A DNA stretch of 24,314 nt from Bordetella parapertussis (lineage in GTDB: Bacteria; Cyanobacteriota; Cyanobacteriia; PCC-6307; Cyanobiaceae): assembly GCA_943324725.2 (NCBI GenBank), contig CALPMR020000011.1, positions 1 through 24,314 of the forward strand, given 5' to 3'. Below are positions 15,527 through 23,280 of the stretch, one piece after another. The position numbers were made by a program, and so were the translations under genes. Every line of letters starts with the position of its first letter. Position 1 is the stretch's first letter. The notes beneath the pieces were generated by a model. It had not been told where the DNA came from and searched no databases. It saw nothing but the letters and a program-made list of their open reading frames with translations.

Positions 15527-16663
15527 ATGACCTCCAAAGGCACCGGTATCAATTCCAGGGCGATCGCCTGGGCCCTGCTCAGCCAGGTGATCTGGCTGCC
15601 CTTGGTGGCGATCGACACGCACGATCGCTGGGTGGCCCATGTGCGCCAGATCACGCCGCCGAACAACGGCAACACCCAGCTGGATCAGGACATCGCCAGG
15701 CGACCTGCCCTGGGTCTAGACAAGCTTCTCGATGCGACGGCCCCGGTGAAGGATCTGGCCAGGAACGCCATCACCTCCACCGGCGTGTTGCTGAGCACCG
15801 CCGGATCGGGGGCCTCCTCCCTTCTGGATCGCCCCCTCAGCCGCTCAATTGAAGAGCTGCTGCCCCAGAATCGTGGCCCGGCCAGCGCTGCTCAACAGGG
15901 CTCCAGCGGCCCCCAGTCCACGGGCGCCAGGACGGCAAGCTCCGCGTCTGACTCGGGGAGCAACTGGATGAACAACCATTTCACCCGCGCCCAGCTGCTG
16001 GGTGGCAGCGTTGATCTCAACGATCTCCACGAAGGTTCAATGTCGCCCCTGGCGATGGTGGAACGGGCCGCCTCCCTCAGCAGCGGCGATCCGATGGGCC
16101 CCTTGCCGAGCATGTGGCGCAATCCGATGCGCCAGGCCCTGCTTCAGCTTCCCGGCGGGCCGCGTCGCATCGCCACAGCCCGGGTGATCCATGTGCCTTC
16201 GCTCAGCGTCAGCCACAGCACCGAGGTGCCCCTGGCGATCCAGAGTGATGGCAGTGTCGACATCCTCCAGACCCCGGACAACCCGGCGGTGATCAAGGAG
16301 ATCGACACCTGGTCCCGTCATCAGGCGCGGCCAGCGGTGGGATCGGTGGTGCCGGCGGTGATCCATCTCCATCCCCTCGAAGCAGCTCCGGTTCTCACCC
16401 CGGACAGCCGGCCTGCGGCTCAGGCCCCGATCCACAGCACGGCTCCATCGGCCGCGACGATCACCCCCGCCAGCTCAGCCGCCAACCTGACTCCGGTTCC
16501 AGCCGCCGCCGCCCCGATGGCCGAGGCACCGCTGCCGCCAGCCGCCCAGCCGCCGGCACCGGTGGCCGCCGCTCCAGTGATTGAGGCCGCGGCTGCTCCT
16601 GCTCCTCTGGCTGCGGCTCCGGCAGCCAGTGAGGCCCCAGCGGCTGCACCGGCTGCTCCCTGA
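15527..16663 (+). CDS. Uncharacterised protein with N-terminal membrane helix and Ala/Pro-rich tail
   Basis: I do not recognise this 378-aa protein. It starts with a short basic-polar stretch and one hydrophobic segment (AIAWALLSQVIWLPLVAID, about 12-30) that could be a signal peptide or anchor. A low-complexity Ser/Gly/Ala part follows (about 90-145), then a more structured middle (about 145-270) with MWRNPMRQALLQLPGGPRR and ARVIHVPSLSVSHSTEVPL, and finally about 100 residues made almost wholly of Ala and Pro. The tail looks like a wall-spanning or extracellular linker. It follows the export gene by 55 bp on the same strand and ends before a strong hairpin, so it is probably the last gene of the export operon. 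A role in envelope or polymer export is inferred from position only. Confidence 0.75.
   Translation: MTSKGTGINSRAIAWALLSQVIWLPLVAIDTHDRWVAHVRQITPPNNGNTQLDQDIARRPALGLDKLLDATAPVKDLARNAITSTGVLLSTAGSGASSLLDRPLSRSIEELLPQNRGPASAAQQGSSGPQSTGARTASSASDSGSNWMNNHFTRAQLLGGSVDLNDLHEGSMSPLAMVERAASLSSGDPMGPLPSMWRNPMRQALLQLPGGPRRIATARVIHVPSLSVSHSTEVPLAIQSDGSVDILQTPDNPAVIKEIDTWSRHQARPAVGSVVPAVIHLHPLEAAPVLTPDSRPAAQAPIHSTAPSAATITPASSAANLTPVPAAAAPMAEAPLPPAAQPPAPVAAAPVIEAAAAPAPLAAAPAASEAPAAAPAAP
15560..15567. repeat. HIP1 octamer
   Basis: GCGATCGC inside the uncharacterised Ala/Pro-rich protein gene, in its membrane-helix coding part. Confidence 0.6.
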
Positions 16664-16748
16664 TCCAGACAATCCCTCGGATGAGGGCCTGCTGTCGAGC
16701 CCCTTCGGCGCAGAACCATCGCTCTGTTCAGTTGCGTCGGTGCTGCCT

Positions 16749-16787
16749 CCTCTCAGCCAGGTCCGATCAACGGACCGGGCTGAGAGG
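16749..16787. terminator. Strong bidirectional hairpin terminator
   Basis: CCTCTCAGCC (16749-16758) pairs with GGCTGAGAGG (16778-16787), and GGTCCG (16760-16765) pairs with CGGACC (16771-16776). There is one A/G mismatch between the two arms and a 5-base loop (ATCAA). It lies between two convergent genes and marks the right end of the polysaccharide locus. Confidence 0.8.
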
Positions 16788-16816
16788 GCGAGCATGGTGT
16801 GGGAATTGAGTTGGAC

Positions 16817-17344
16817 TCAATCGGCGACAGCGTCGATGGCCTCGCAGATCGCCATTTTCTGTTCGTCGTCGTAGCCCCAGCGCTCCAGAAAGGCCACGTC
16901 CTCGCCGGCTCCGTCCCTGGCCGCGGCCAGCAGGGTTTCCAGCCGCGCTTTGACCGCCGTGGGCTCCAGCAGCCTCAGCAGCTCGCTGGCACGGTGTTGC
17001 ACCCGCTCCGATCCACTCTGCTGGCTGGAATCGCCACTGCGGCGGTGGTGCAGCGCCATCGCCGTGCTCATCGCCAGATTGCGCACAGTGAGATCCACCA
17101 CCCCCTCCCCGGCGAGGCGCAGCTGCAGGGCCACCGACTCGGGCAGGCGATCCATCAGGGGTGAATCCCCGGCCAGGGCCACCACGAAGAAACCACGGGC
17201 CCCATCGCGGCTGGCCACCAGTTCCGCCACCCGGTCAGCCAGCACCTCCTCGCTCAACTCGCCGGCCTCCCACAGCGCCAGCCACTGGCCGCTGATCTCA
17301 ATCGCCTGGGGAAAGCTGGGCTGAAGCGGGGCGGAGGCTGTCAT
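16817..17344 (-). CDS. Uncharacterised cyanobacterial protein
   Basis: I do not recognise a named family. The 175-aa product is soluble, with no membrane helix or signal peptide. It has an acidic, mostly alpha-helical pattern: QAIEISGQWLALWEAGELSE near the start, GFFVVALAGDSPLM in the middle, VDLTVRNLAMSTAMALHHRR, and a C-terminal FLERWGYDDEQKMAICEAID. The length and the clean frame support a real gene. ATG 17344 is chosen. An open extension to 17380 adds 12 residues that look like untranslated leader. It is divergent from era across 161 bp. It could be a small helper protein, but nothing in the sequence says of what. Confidence 0.75.
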   Translation of the reverse strand: MTASAPLQPSFPQAIEISGQWLALWEAGELSEEVLADRVAELVASRDGARGFFVVALAGDSPLMDRLPESVALQLRLAGEGVVDLTVRNLAMSTAMALHHRRSGDSSQQSGSERVQHRASELLRLLEPTAVKARLETLLAAARDGAGEDVAFLERWGYDDEQKMAICEAIDAVAD

Positions 17345-17505
17345 GGTCAAGGCTTTGGGGTTCCCGAAGGTTATGGGCAAGCCGATGCCTGCTGGCCGTG
17401 ATCCATGACCCGTTGCCCTTGGCCTGCTTCCGTCGCGACGGCGGCAGCCGGGTCGCTGGCCCTGTTCAGGGGCCAGCCAAGCCCGTCAACTGCCAGGCTT
17501 GAGGG

Positions 17506-18576
17506 ATGACAGCCCCTTCCCTTCCAGGTTCCATCGGTGCCGACACGCCGCCGGGCTACCGCTCGGGCTTCGTCGCCCTGATCGGCCGCCCCAATGTCGG
17601 TAAATCCACCCTGCTCAATCAACTGGTGGGGGAGAAGGTGGCGATCACCTCACCGGTGGCTCAGACCACGCGCAACCGGCTGCGGGCCATCCTCACCACC
17701 CCCGAAGCCCAGCTGGTGCTGCTGGACACCCCAGGCATCCACAAGCCCCACCACCTGCTGGGTCAACGCCTGGTGCAAAGCGCCCGCAGCTCCATCGGCG
17801 AGGTGGATGTGGTGCTGCTGTTGGTGGACGGCAGCCAGCCGGCAGGCCGGGGCGATGCCTTCATCGTCGAGTTGTTGCGCCACTGCCGGGCACCGGTGCA
17901 CATCGCCCTCAACAAGTGCGACCAGGTGGATCCGGCGCGGGCCGAGGATCTGGCCGCCAGCTACCGGGAGCTGCTGGTGAGCTGGCCCGCTGCCCAGACG
18001 GAGGCGCCATCGGATTGGCCAGCTCGTTCGCCAGCTGCCGCCAGCCGGGATTCCAGCGCGGACGGCTCTGCCCAGCCGGCAGCTGAGCTGCCGAATCAAC
18101 CCCCAGCGCAGCGCCTGGCCTGGCCCCTGCATCCCCTCAGCGCCCTCACCGGTGAGGGCTGCGCCGCCCTGGTGGCCGCCCTCGCCGCTGACCTGCCCCT
18201 GGGCCCCCACCTGTACCCCGCCGATGCGATCAGCGATCAGCCGGAGCAGCTGTTGCTGGCGGAGTTGATCCGGGAGCAGGTGCTGCACCAGACCCGCGAG
18301 GAGATCCCCCACTCGGTGGCGGTGCAGATCGATCGGATCGTCGACGATGGCCCGCGCACCGCGGTGCTGGCCACGGTGTTGGTGGAGCGCTCCAGCCAGA
18401 AGGGGATTCTGATCGGCAAGGGCGGCCAGATGTTGCGGGAGATCGGCAAGGGCGCGCGGCTGCAGATGCAGAAGGTGTTCGATGGCCCCGTCTATCTGGA
18501 GCTGTTCGTCAAGGTGGTGCCGGGCTGGCGCAGCCATCCAGGGCGCCTGGCCGAACTGGGCTATCGGGGCGATTGA
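17506..18576 (+). CDS. era: GTPase Era, ribosome assembly factor
   Basis: Era binds 16S rRNA near its 3' end and helps mature the 30S subunit. The 356-aa protein shows G1 GRPNVGKST (27-35), switch I TT (54-55), G3 DTPG (74-77), G4 NKCD (136-139) and G5 SAL (212-214). The C-terminal KH domain has the RNA-gripping GKGGQMLREIGKGAR (304-318). Compared with the roughly 300-residue usual length, the extra residues are mainly a Pro/Ala/Ser-rich insertion of about 45 residues (about 160-205) between G4 and G5, plus a short N-terminal tail. ATG 17506 is the first start and fits. It is divergent from the uncharacterised gene on its left. Confidence 0.95.
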   Translation: MTAPSLPGSIGADTPPGYRSGFVALIGRPNVGKSTLLNQLVGEKVAITSPVAQTTRNRLRAILTTPEAQLVLLDTPGIHKPHHLLGQRLVQSARSSIGEVDVVLLLVDGSQPAGRGDAFIVELLRHCRAPVHIALNKCDQVDPARAEDLAASYRELLVSWPAAQTEAPSDWPARSPAAASRDSSADGSAQPAAELPNQPPAQRLAWPLHPLSALTGEGCAALVAALAADLPLGPHLYPADAISDQPEQLLLAELIREQVLHQTREEIPHSVAVQIDRIVDDGPRTAVLATVLVERSSQKGILIGKGGQMLREIGKGARLQMQKVFDGPVYLELFVKVVPGWRSHPGRLAELGYRGD

Positions 18577-18628
18577 GGGACTCGACTGAGAGGATGCCCT
18601 CACAGTCAGTACGCCCGCTTCGATCACC

Positions 18629-19263
18629 GTGACAGCGCCCCCCGCCGGCTCCACCCCCCAGGCCCCCTTCCCTCCCCAGGACATCGCCAGTTTCCTGGCC
18701 TTCTGCGCCGGCGAGTGGCTGGCCCTGCGCAGTTGTTTCGAGCTGGAGAGCGGTGAAAGCCCGACCTCGCCCGCCTCACTGGCTGTCCCGGCCAATTCGA
18801 TGGCGCTGGCCAGCGACGATGCTGGTGAGGCCGCAGGCGATGGCGATGGCTGGCACAGCTCGGAGCGGGCCGAGCTGCTGGTGGCCTACCTGGAACCGGC
18901 AGCCAGCGGCGAGGCCGGTGGCCTGAGGCTGCGGCCACCGGGGGGAGGCGCTGTCCGCGAGCTGCACTTCGGCCACGACGGCAGCTTCCGCAGTCAGGCG
19001 GCACCGGCACCTGGCGCTGCCGAGGCGACCGGCGCGGCAGCTCAGCAAGAAGGGGGGAGCTGGCAGCTCTGGCCTGACGGCAGCCTGGAGCTCACCGTTC
19101 GGGGCCCCAGCGCCATCGTGCGCGAGCGCATCTGGTTCACCAAGCCCAACCTGCGGCTGCGCAGCAGCGTGGAACATCGCCCCGACGGCAGCCCCGGCCG
19201 GGCCAGCTTCAGCTCCGAGATCCGCCGCCTCAGCCGTGCCGCTGCCAGCGCCGAACCTGCCCC

Positions 19264-19267
<4 letters not shown>
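18629..19267 (+). CDS. CpcS/CpeS-type phycobiliprotein lyase homologue
   Basis: CpcS/CpeS-type lyases hold a bilin in a lipocalin-like barrel and attach it to a cysteine of phycobiliproteins. The 212-aa protein begins DIASFLAFCAGEWLALRS, like the family start (FL..SxGxWxSxRs). It ends with the family's best-kept strand pair, RERIWFTKPNLRLRSSVEH and FSSEIRRLSR. The middle is less conserved and holds low-complexity Ala/Gly/Glu stretches (about 40-75 and 125-145) that look like loop expansions. Start GTG 18629 lies 52 bp after era. The stop overlaps the trmD start (ATGA 19264-19267), so the two are translationally coupled. Its divergence from typical lyases means the chromophore substrate, or even lyase activity, is uncertain. 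Confidence 0.72.
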
Positions 19268-19974
<707 letters not shown>

Positions 19975-20047
19975 GGCCTGCTTCAGAGCAAGCCAGCCCC
20001 AACGGGTCGCTGCCAGCTCAGAGTGGCAGGACAGGAGCACCTCCCCC

Positions 20048-20533
20048 ATGAAGCTGCGGATCGGCAACGGCTACGACATCCATCGCCTCGTCAGCGGCCG
20101 ACCCCTGATCCTGGGGGGGCAACGGCTGGAGCATCCCGAGGGCCTGGGCCTTGATGGTCACAGCGACGCCGATGTGCTGGTGCACGCGATCATGGACGCT
20201 CTGCTGGGCGCCCTTTCGCTCGGGGACATCGGCCGCCACTTCCCGCCTGAGGATCCTCGCTGGAAGGGGGCTGACAGCCTGGAGCTGCTGGAGCGGGTGA
20301 TGGAGCTGATCAGTCTCCAGGGCTGGAGCGTGATCAATGTGGACACGGTGGTGGTGGCGGAGCGCCCCAAACTCAAGCCCCACATCGAGGCGATGCGGGC
20401 CGCCATCGCCGGCCGCATGGGCCTGGAGCCCTGGCAGGTGGGGGTCAAGGCCACCACCAATGAGGGATTGGGCCCCACCGGCCGCGAGGAGGGCATCGCC
20501 TGCCATGCGGTGGCCCTGCTGCAGCAGGACTGA
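20048..20533 (+). CDS. ispF: 2-C-methyl-D-erythritol 2,4-cyclodiphosphate synthase IspF
   Basis: Fifth enzyme of the MEP isoprenoid pathway; closes CDP-ME 2-phosphate to the cyclodiphosphate and releases CMP. The 161-aa protein shows the zinc ligands in GNGYDIHRL (Asp and His) and [13 protein letters not shown] (His), the substrate loop [20 protein letters not shown], and the C-terminal [21 protein letters not shown]. All are typical of trimeric IspF. ATG 20048 is preceded by a purine-rich stretch and starts the protein at the usual place. It follows trmD by 73 bp on the same strand. Confidence 0.97.
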   Translation: MKLRIGNGYDIHRLVSGRPLILGGQRLEHPEGLGLDGHSDADVLVHAIMDALLGALSLGDIGRHFPPEDPRWKGADSLELLERVMELISLQGWSVINVDTVVVAERPKLKPHIEAMRAAIAGRMGLEPWQVGVKATTNEGLGPTGREEGIACHAVALLQQD

Positions 20534-20603
20534 TGGCCCCATCGGCGCGGCCCCTCTTGCCTGCATCCAGTTCCTAGGCTGCCACCAGCATTGCTTGCGG
20601 CCG

Positions 20604-21158
20604 ATGGAACTGAACGGCCAGCCGGTTCCGCTCGATTTCGCCGGAATTGCCGAAATCGACGGCAGCCTGCGCAGCGTTGCCGCTGGCGATGGCCGGCTGG
20701 ATGTGGCGGTGGTGGAGCATCTGCGGGTGCACGTGCCGGCCGCCGCCCGCGCCGCCTGGCTGGAAGCCGAACGGGGCAGCTGGGAACCCTGGTTGAACCG
20801 ACAACCCGGCTTTCTGGGCCGCGATCTCAGCTGGGATGGCGAGCACGAGCAGGGCCAGTTGTTGATCCACTGGGCCAGCCGTGAGCAGTGGCTGGCCATC
20901 CCCCGCCAGGAACTCGACCTGGTGCAGGAGCGCTTTGAGCGTCTGGCCCATGCGGCCCTGGTGCGCCTCGGGGCGACGCCGCCCCTGGCGGAGCAGCCGG
21001 ACCTGGGCGTCAATCCCTTCCCGCTGGTCTATGAGGGCGAGTTGCCGCCGCTGCCCCAGGCTGGCTTGACGCCAGAGCAGACCAACTCGAGGGAGTCGGA
21101 GTTCGGGGTTCAGCCGTCTGGGCCCAAACCCAAAGAACCAACGGCCCCCGAAACCTGA
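20604..21158 (+). CDS. TIGR03792-like protein with ABM-type (monooxygenase-like) domain
   Basis: The 184-aa protein contains a ferredoxin-like domain of the ABM type. VVEHLRVHVPAAARAAWLEA is followed by WEPWLNRQPGFLGRD, HWASREQWLAIPRQELDLVQ and ERFERL. These residues resemble the uncharacterised cyanobacterial family TIGR03792, usually about 100 residues, so this version is extended at both ends. The C-terminal 45 residues are Pro- and Glu-rich with LGVNPFPLVYEGELPPLPQ. The reaction, if any, is unknown; the fold occurs in haem-degrading and quinol monooxygenases and in dimeric stress proteins. ATG 20604 is chosen. The stop overlaps the larB start (TGATG, 21156-21160). Confidence 0.72.
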   Translation: MELNGQPVPLDFAGIAEIDGSLRSVAAGDGRLDVAVVEHLRVHVPAAARAAWLEAERGSWEPWLNRQPGFLGRDLSWDGEHEQGQLLIHWASREQWLAIPRQELDLVQERFERLAHAALVRLGATPPLAEQPDLGVNPFPLVYEGELPPLPQAGLTPEQTNSRESEFGVQPSGPKPKEPTAPET

Positions 21159-21883
21159 TGGATCCAGGTGCCAGGCTCGACCTCGATCGCCGCCGCCGGC
21201 TCGGCATGGTCGAAGCCGTCTGGGGTGAACACAAGACCCCAGGACAGATCGCGGCGATCATCCAGCAACTGGACCAGGCCGGCGAGTTGACCCTGGTGAC
21301 CCGGGTGGATGGGGCCAAGAGCCAGGCCGTGGCTGCGTTGCTGGGCCGGAGCCTGGAATCCGGCCGGAGCACTGGCCTGCACCATCACGCTGAGGCGCAT
21401 TGTCTGACGATGGGGGCCTGGCCACCAGCCGATCCCGCTCTGGGCCGGGTGACGGTGCTGGCCGGTGGCAGCAGCGACCTGGCGGTGGCTGCGGAGGCCC
21501 AGCTGGCCCTGCAATGCCATGGGGTGGCCTGCGACCTGGTGCTGGATGTGGGGGTGGCCGGCCTGCACCGCTTGCTCGACCAGCTGGAGGCTCTGCGCCG
21601 GGCCCAGGTGTTGATCGCCTGCGCCGGCATGGAAGGGGCCCTGCCCACGGTGCTGGCAGGCCTGTTGCCCCAGCCGGTGATCGGGGTGCCCGTGTCAGTG
21701 GGCTATGGCGTCAGCGCCGGCGGCAACGCTGCTCTGCACGGCATGCTCGCCAGCTGTGCCCCCGGTCTCACCGTGGTCAACATTGACAACGGCTACGGCG
21801 CCGCCATGGCCGCCCTGCGCATCCTGGGTGGCGCAGGGCGGCCATCGATGGGCGACAGCGTGGCAGGCCGTCCGACGCACTGA
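21158..21883 (+). CDS. larB: LarB, pyridinium-3,5-biscarboxylic acid mononucleotide synthase
   Basis: LarB carboxylates and hydrolyses nicotinic acid adenine dinucleotide to make the first intermediate of the nickel-pincer cofactor used by lactate racemase-type enzymes. The 241-aa protein shows LDLDRRRRLGMVEAVWGEHKT at the start, VLAGGSSDLAVAAEAQ in the PurE-like core, LDVGVAGLHRLL, CAGMEGALPTVLAGLLPQPV and GVPVSVGYG, all typical of LarB and close to PurE. LarC and LarE are not in the window; many cyanobacteria keep them elsewhere. ATG 21158 overlaps the previous stop, so the pair is probably translated together, although a functional link is not evident. Confidence 0.92.
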   Translation: MDPGARLDLDRRRRLGMVEAVWGEHKTPGQIAAIIQQLDQAGELTLVTRVDGAKSQAVAALLGRSLESGRSTGLHHHAEAHCLTMGAWPPADPALGRVTVLAGGSSDLAVAAEAQLALQCHGVACDLVLDVGVAGLHRLLDQLEALRRAQVLIACAGMEGALPTVLAGLLPQPVIGVPVSVGYGVSAGGNAALHGMLASCAPGLTVVNIDNGYGAAMAALRILGGAGRPSMGDSVAGRPTH

Positions 21884-21892
21884 CTGGACGGC

Positions 21893-21909
21893 GGCGCCGA
21901 CATGGCGCC
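21893..21909. terminator. Short GC hairpin between convergent larB and DUF1517 gene
   Basis: GGCGCC (21893-21898), loop GACAT, GGCGCC (21904-21909). It sits 10 bp after the larB stop in the 111-bp space between convergent genes. No T-run follows, and the stem is short, so this is a weak call. Confidence 0.35.
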
Positions 21910-21994
21910 CTTGAACCCAGCCGTTGTCCCGCAGCTGCAGGAAGGTGGACTGGGCCGGGGTCGGCGTCCCGATTGCCGAGCAAAGCGTGCTGGT

Positions 21995-22972
21995 TCAGAG
22001 ATGCTGGAGATCGGGATAGGCGGTGATCAGTTCTTCGCTGCTGAGCACCTCACCGGCCCCCTCCGGCTGCCAGATCACTTCAAGCGCCAGCAGATCATTG
22101 GCGCCGAGGGCACCCAGTTGCTGGAGGCTGTCGCGCAGGGCTTCGGCCGTCGCGGATCCCTTCAGGGGCAAGCCGCGGCGGCTGGCGACGATCAAGGTGA
22201 CGGCGATGTAGTCGCTGGCGCCACTGCTGCTGCCGGCCGCCACCGTGGAAGGTTCGCTGTAGCGGCGACCCGAGACGTTGGCCGTGAGTTCACGCTGCAA
22301 CTTGCTGCGCTCCTGCATCGACAGCCGGTTGAAGGTGGATTCGGCGCTGGCAAAGGGCACCTGGCCCACTTCGCTGTTGGCATACACCCACAGATCGGGT
22401 TGGCGCAACAGGGCCAGGGTGGTTTCCTGCAGCACCCGTTGCAGGCCTTCACTATTGGAGGTGTCGGCCGAGCCGGCCATGCGGCGCAGATCTTCCTGCA
22501 CATCCCGCGCCGTGGCGAGCATGCCCAGCTGGATCTGGGCGATCGACACCGGCCCATCGGCGCTGATCGCCCCATAGCCGCCGTCGTCGTCCGCCAGCCG
22601 GGGGCCACTGCCGCCGCCGCGCACCGCGTTGATCAACATGCCGACGATCGCCATCAGAATCAGGAAGCCGAACAGCCCACCGCCGCCAAACCCGAAGATC
22701 GGCACGATGAAGGGGAAGCCCATCCCCCCACCGCGATAGCCGCCGCCACCGCCGCCGTAATACCCACCGCCGCCGTAGCCGCCGCCATAGGAGCCCCGGG
22801 AGGAACCGCCTCCGTAGCTGCGAGGCATCGAGGGAGCGGAGCGGAAACTGCCGCCACCGATGCGGCCGCCGCTGGCCGCTGAAGCGGGATTGGGTGCGAT
22901 CACCAGCAGAGCGGCGACCAGGAGTGGCACCACCATCAGGCTGAACGTTCGCCGCAGCGCGCGTGGACCCAT
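21995..22972 (-). CDS. DUF1517 family membrane protein
   Basis: Member of the DUF1517 family of cyanobacteria and plant chloroplasts; plant relatives have been linked to acclimation to fluctuating light. The 325-aa protein has a signal or anchor helix (LMVVPLLVAALLVIAPNPASA, about 12-32), a Gly/Tyr/Ser-rich stretch (about 35-85), a membrane helix (about 98-120, FGFLILMAIVGMLINAV) and the conserved soluble domain with SIAQIQLGMLATARDVQEDL, a helix around LALLRQPDLWVYA, and DYIAVTLIVASRRGLPL. ATG 22972 is preferred. TTG 22987 would add only five residues. It follows thiS on the same strand by 26 bp and could share its transcript. Function is unknown. Confidence 0.85.
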   Translation of the reverse strand: MGPRALRRTFSLMVVPLLVAALLVIAPNPASAASGGRIGGGSFRSAPSMPRSYGGGSSRGSYGGGYGGGGYYGGGGGGYRGGGMGFPFIVPIFGFGGGGLFGFLILMAIVGMLINAVRGGGSGPRLADDDGGYGAISADGPVSIAQIQLGMLATARDVQEDLRRMAGSADTSNSEGLQRVLQETTLALLRQPDLWVYANSEVGQVPFASAESTFNRLSMQERSKLQRELTANVSGRRYSEPSTVAAGSSSGASDYIAVTLIVASRRGLPLKGSATAEALRDSLQQLGALGANDLLALEVIWQPEGAGEVLSSEELITAYPDLQHL

Positions 22973-22998
22973 GGGGAAGGGAAACAAGTCGTTGGAAT

Positions 22999-23280
22999 CT
23001 AGGAACCACCTCCGACGATGGTGACCACCTCCAGCACATCGGATTCCACCACTGCCTGGGTGCTCCAGCGCTGACGCGGCAAGATATCGCCGTTGAACTC
23101 CACCACCACCAGCGGCGGGCGATAGCCGAGGGTTTCCAGCACCTGCACCAGTGTCAGCCCGGCCCTACAGCGGCGCGCTTCGCCGTTCACCCGGATCTCC
23201 AGCAGGGTCGCTGCTTCCTCCATTGCCGCTTTCTGGGCTGCTGCGTTCCCGCCAGCGCCGCTGGCCTGATCTGCGGTCAT
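22999..23280 (-). CDS. thiS: Sulfur carrier protein ThiS
   Basis: Ubiquitin-like protein whose C-terminal glycine thiocarboxylate donates sulfur for the thiazole ring of thiamine. The 93-aa product has the beta-grasp sequence LEIRVNGEARRCRAGLTLVQ, VVVEFNGDILPRQRW and the end VVTIVGGGS. The C-terminus is GGG plus one Ser before the TAG, whereas the usual terminus is Gly-Gly. The first 19-27 residues are an Ala-rich extension over the roughly 66 residues typical for the family. ATG 23280 overlaps the stop of the upstream ThiE gene (ATGA). An internal ATG at 23223 would give a more typical length. Confidence 0.9.
   Translation of the reverse strand: MTADQASGAGGNAAAQKAAMEEAATLLEIRVNGEARRCRAGLTLVQVLETLGYRPPLVVVEFNGDILPRQRWSTQAVVESDVLEVVTIVGGGS

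Noticed and set aside
17345..17505. Possible signal recognition particle RNA on the minus strand, because of a CGGAAGCAGG-like stretch
   Set aside because: The expected GGAA tetraloop context and paired helix 8 are not present in the right order; the spacing does not fit.
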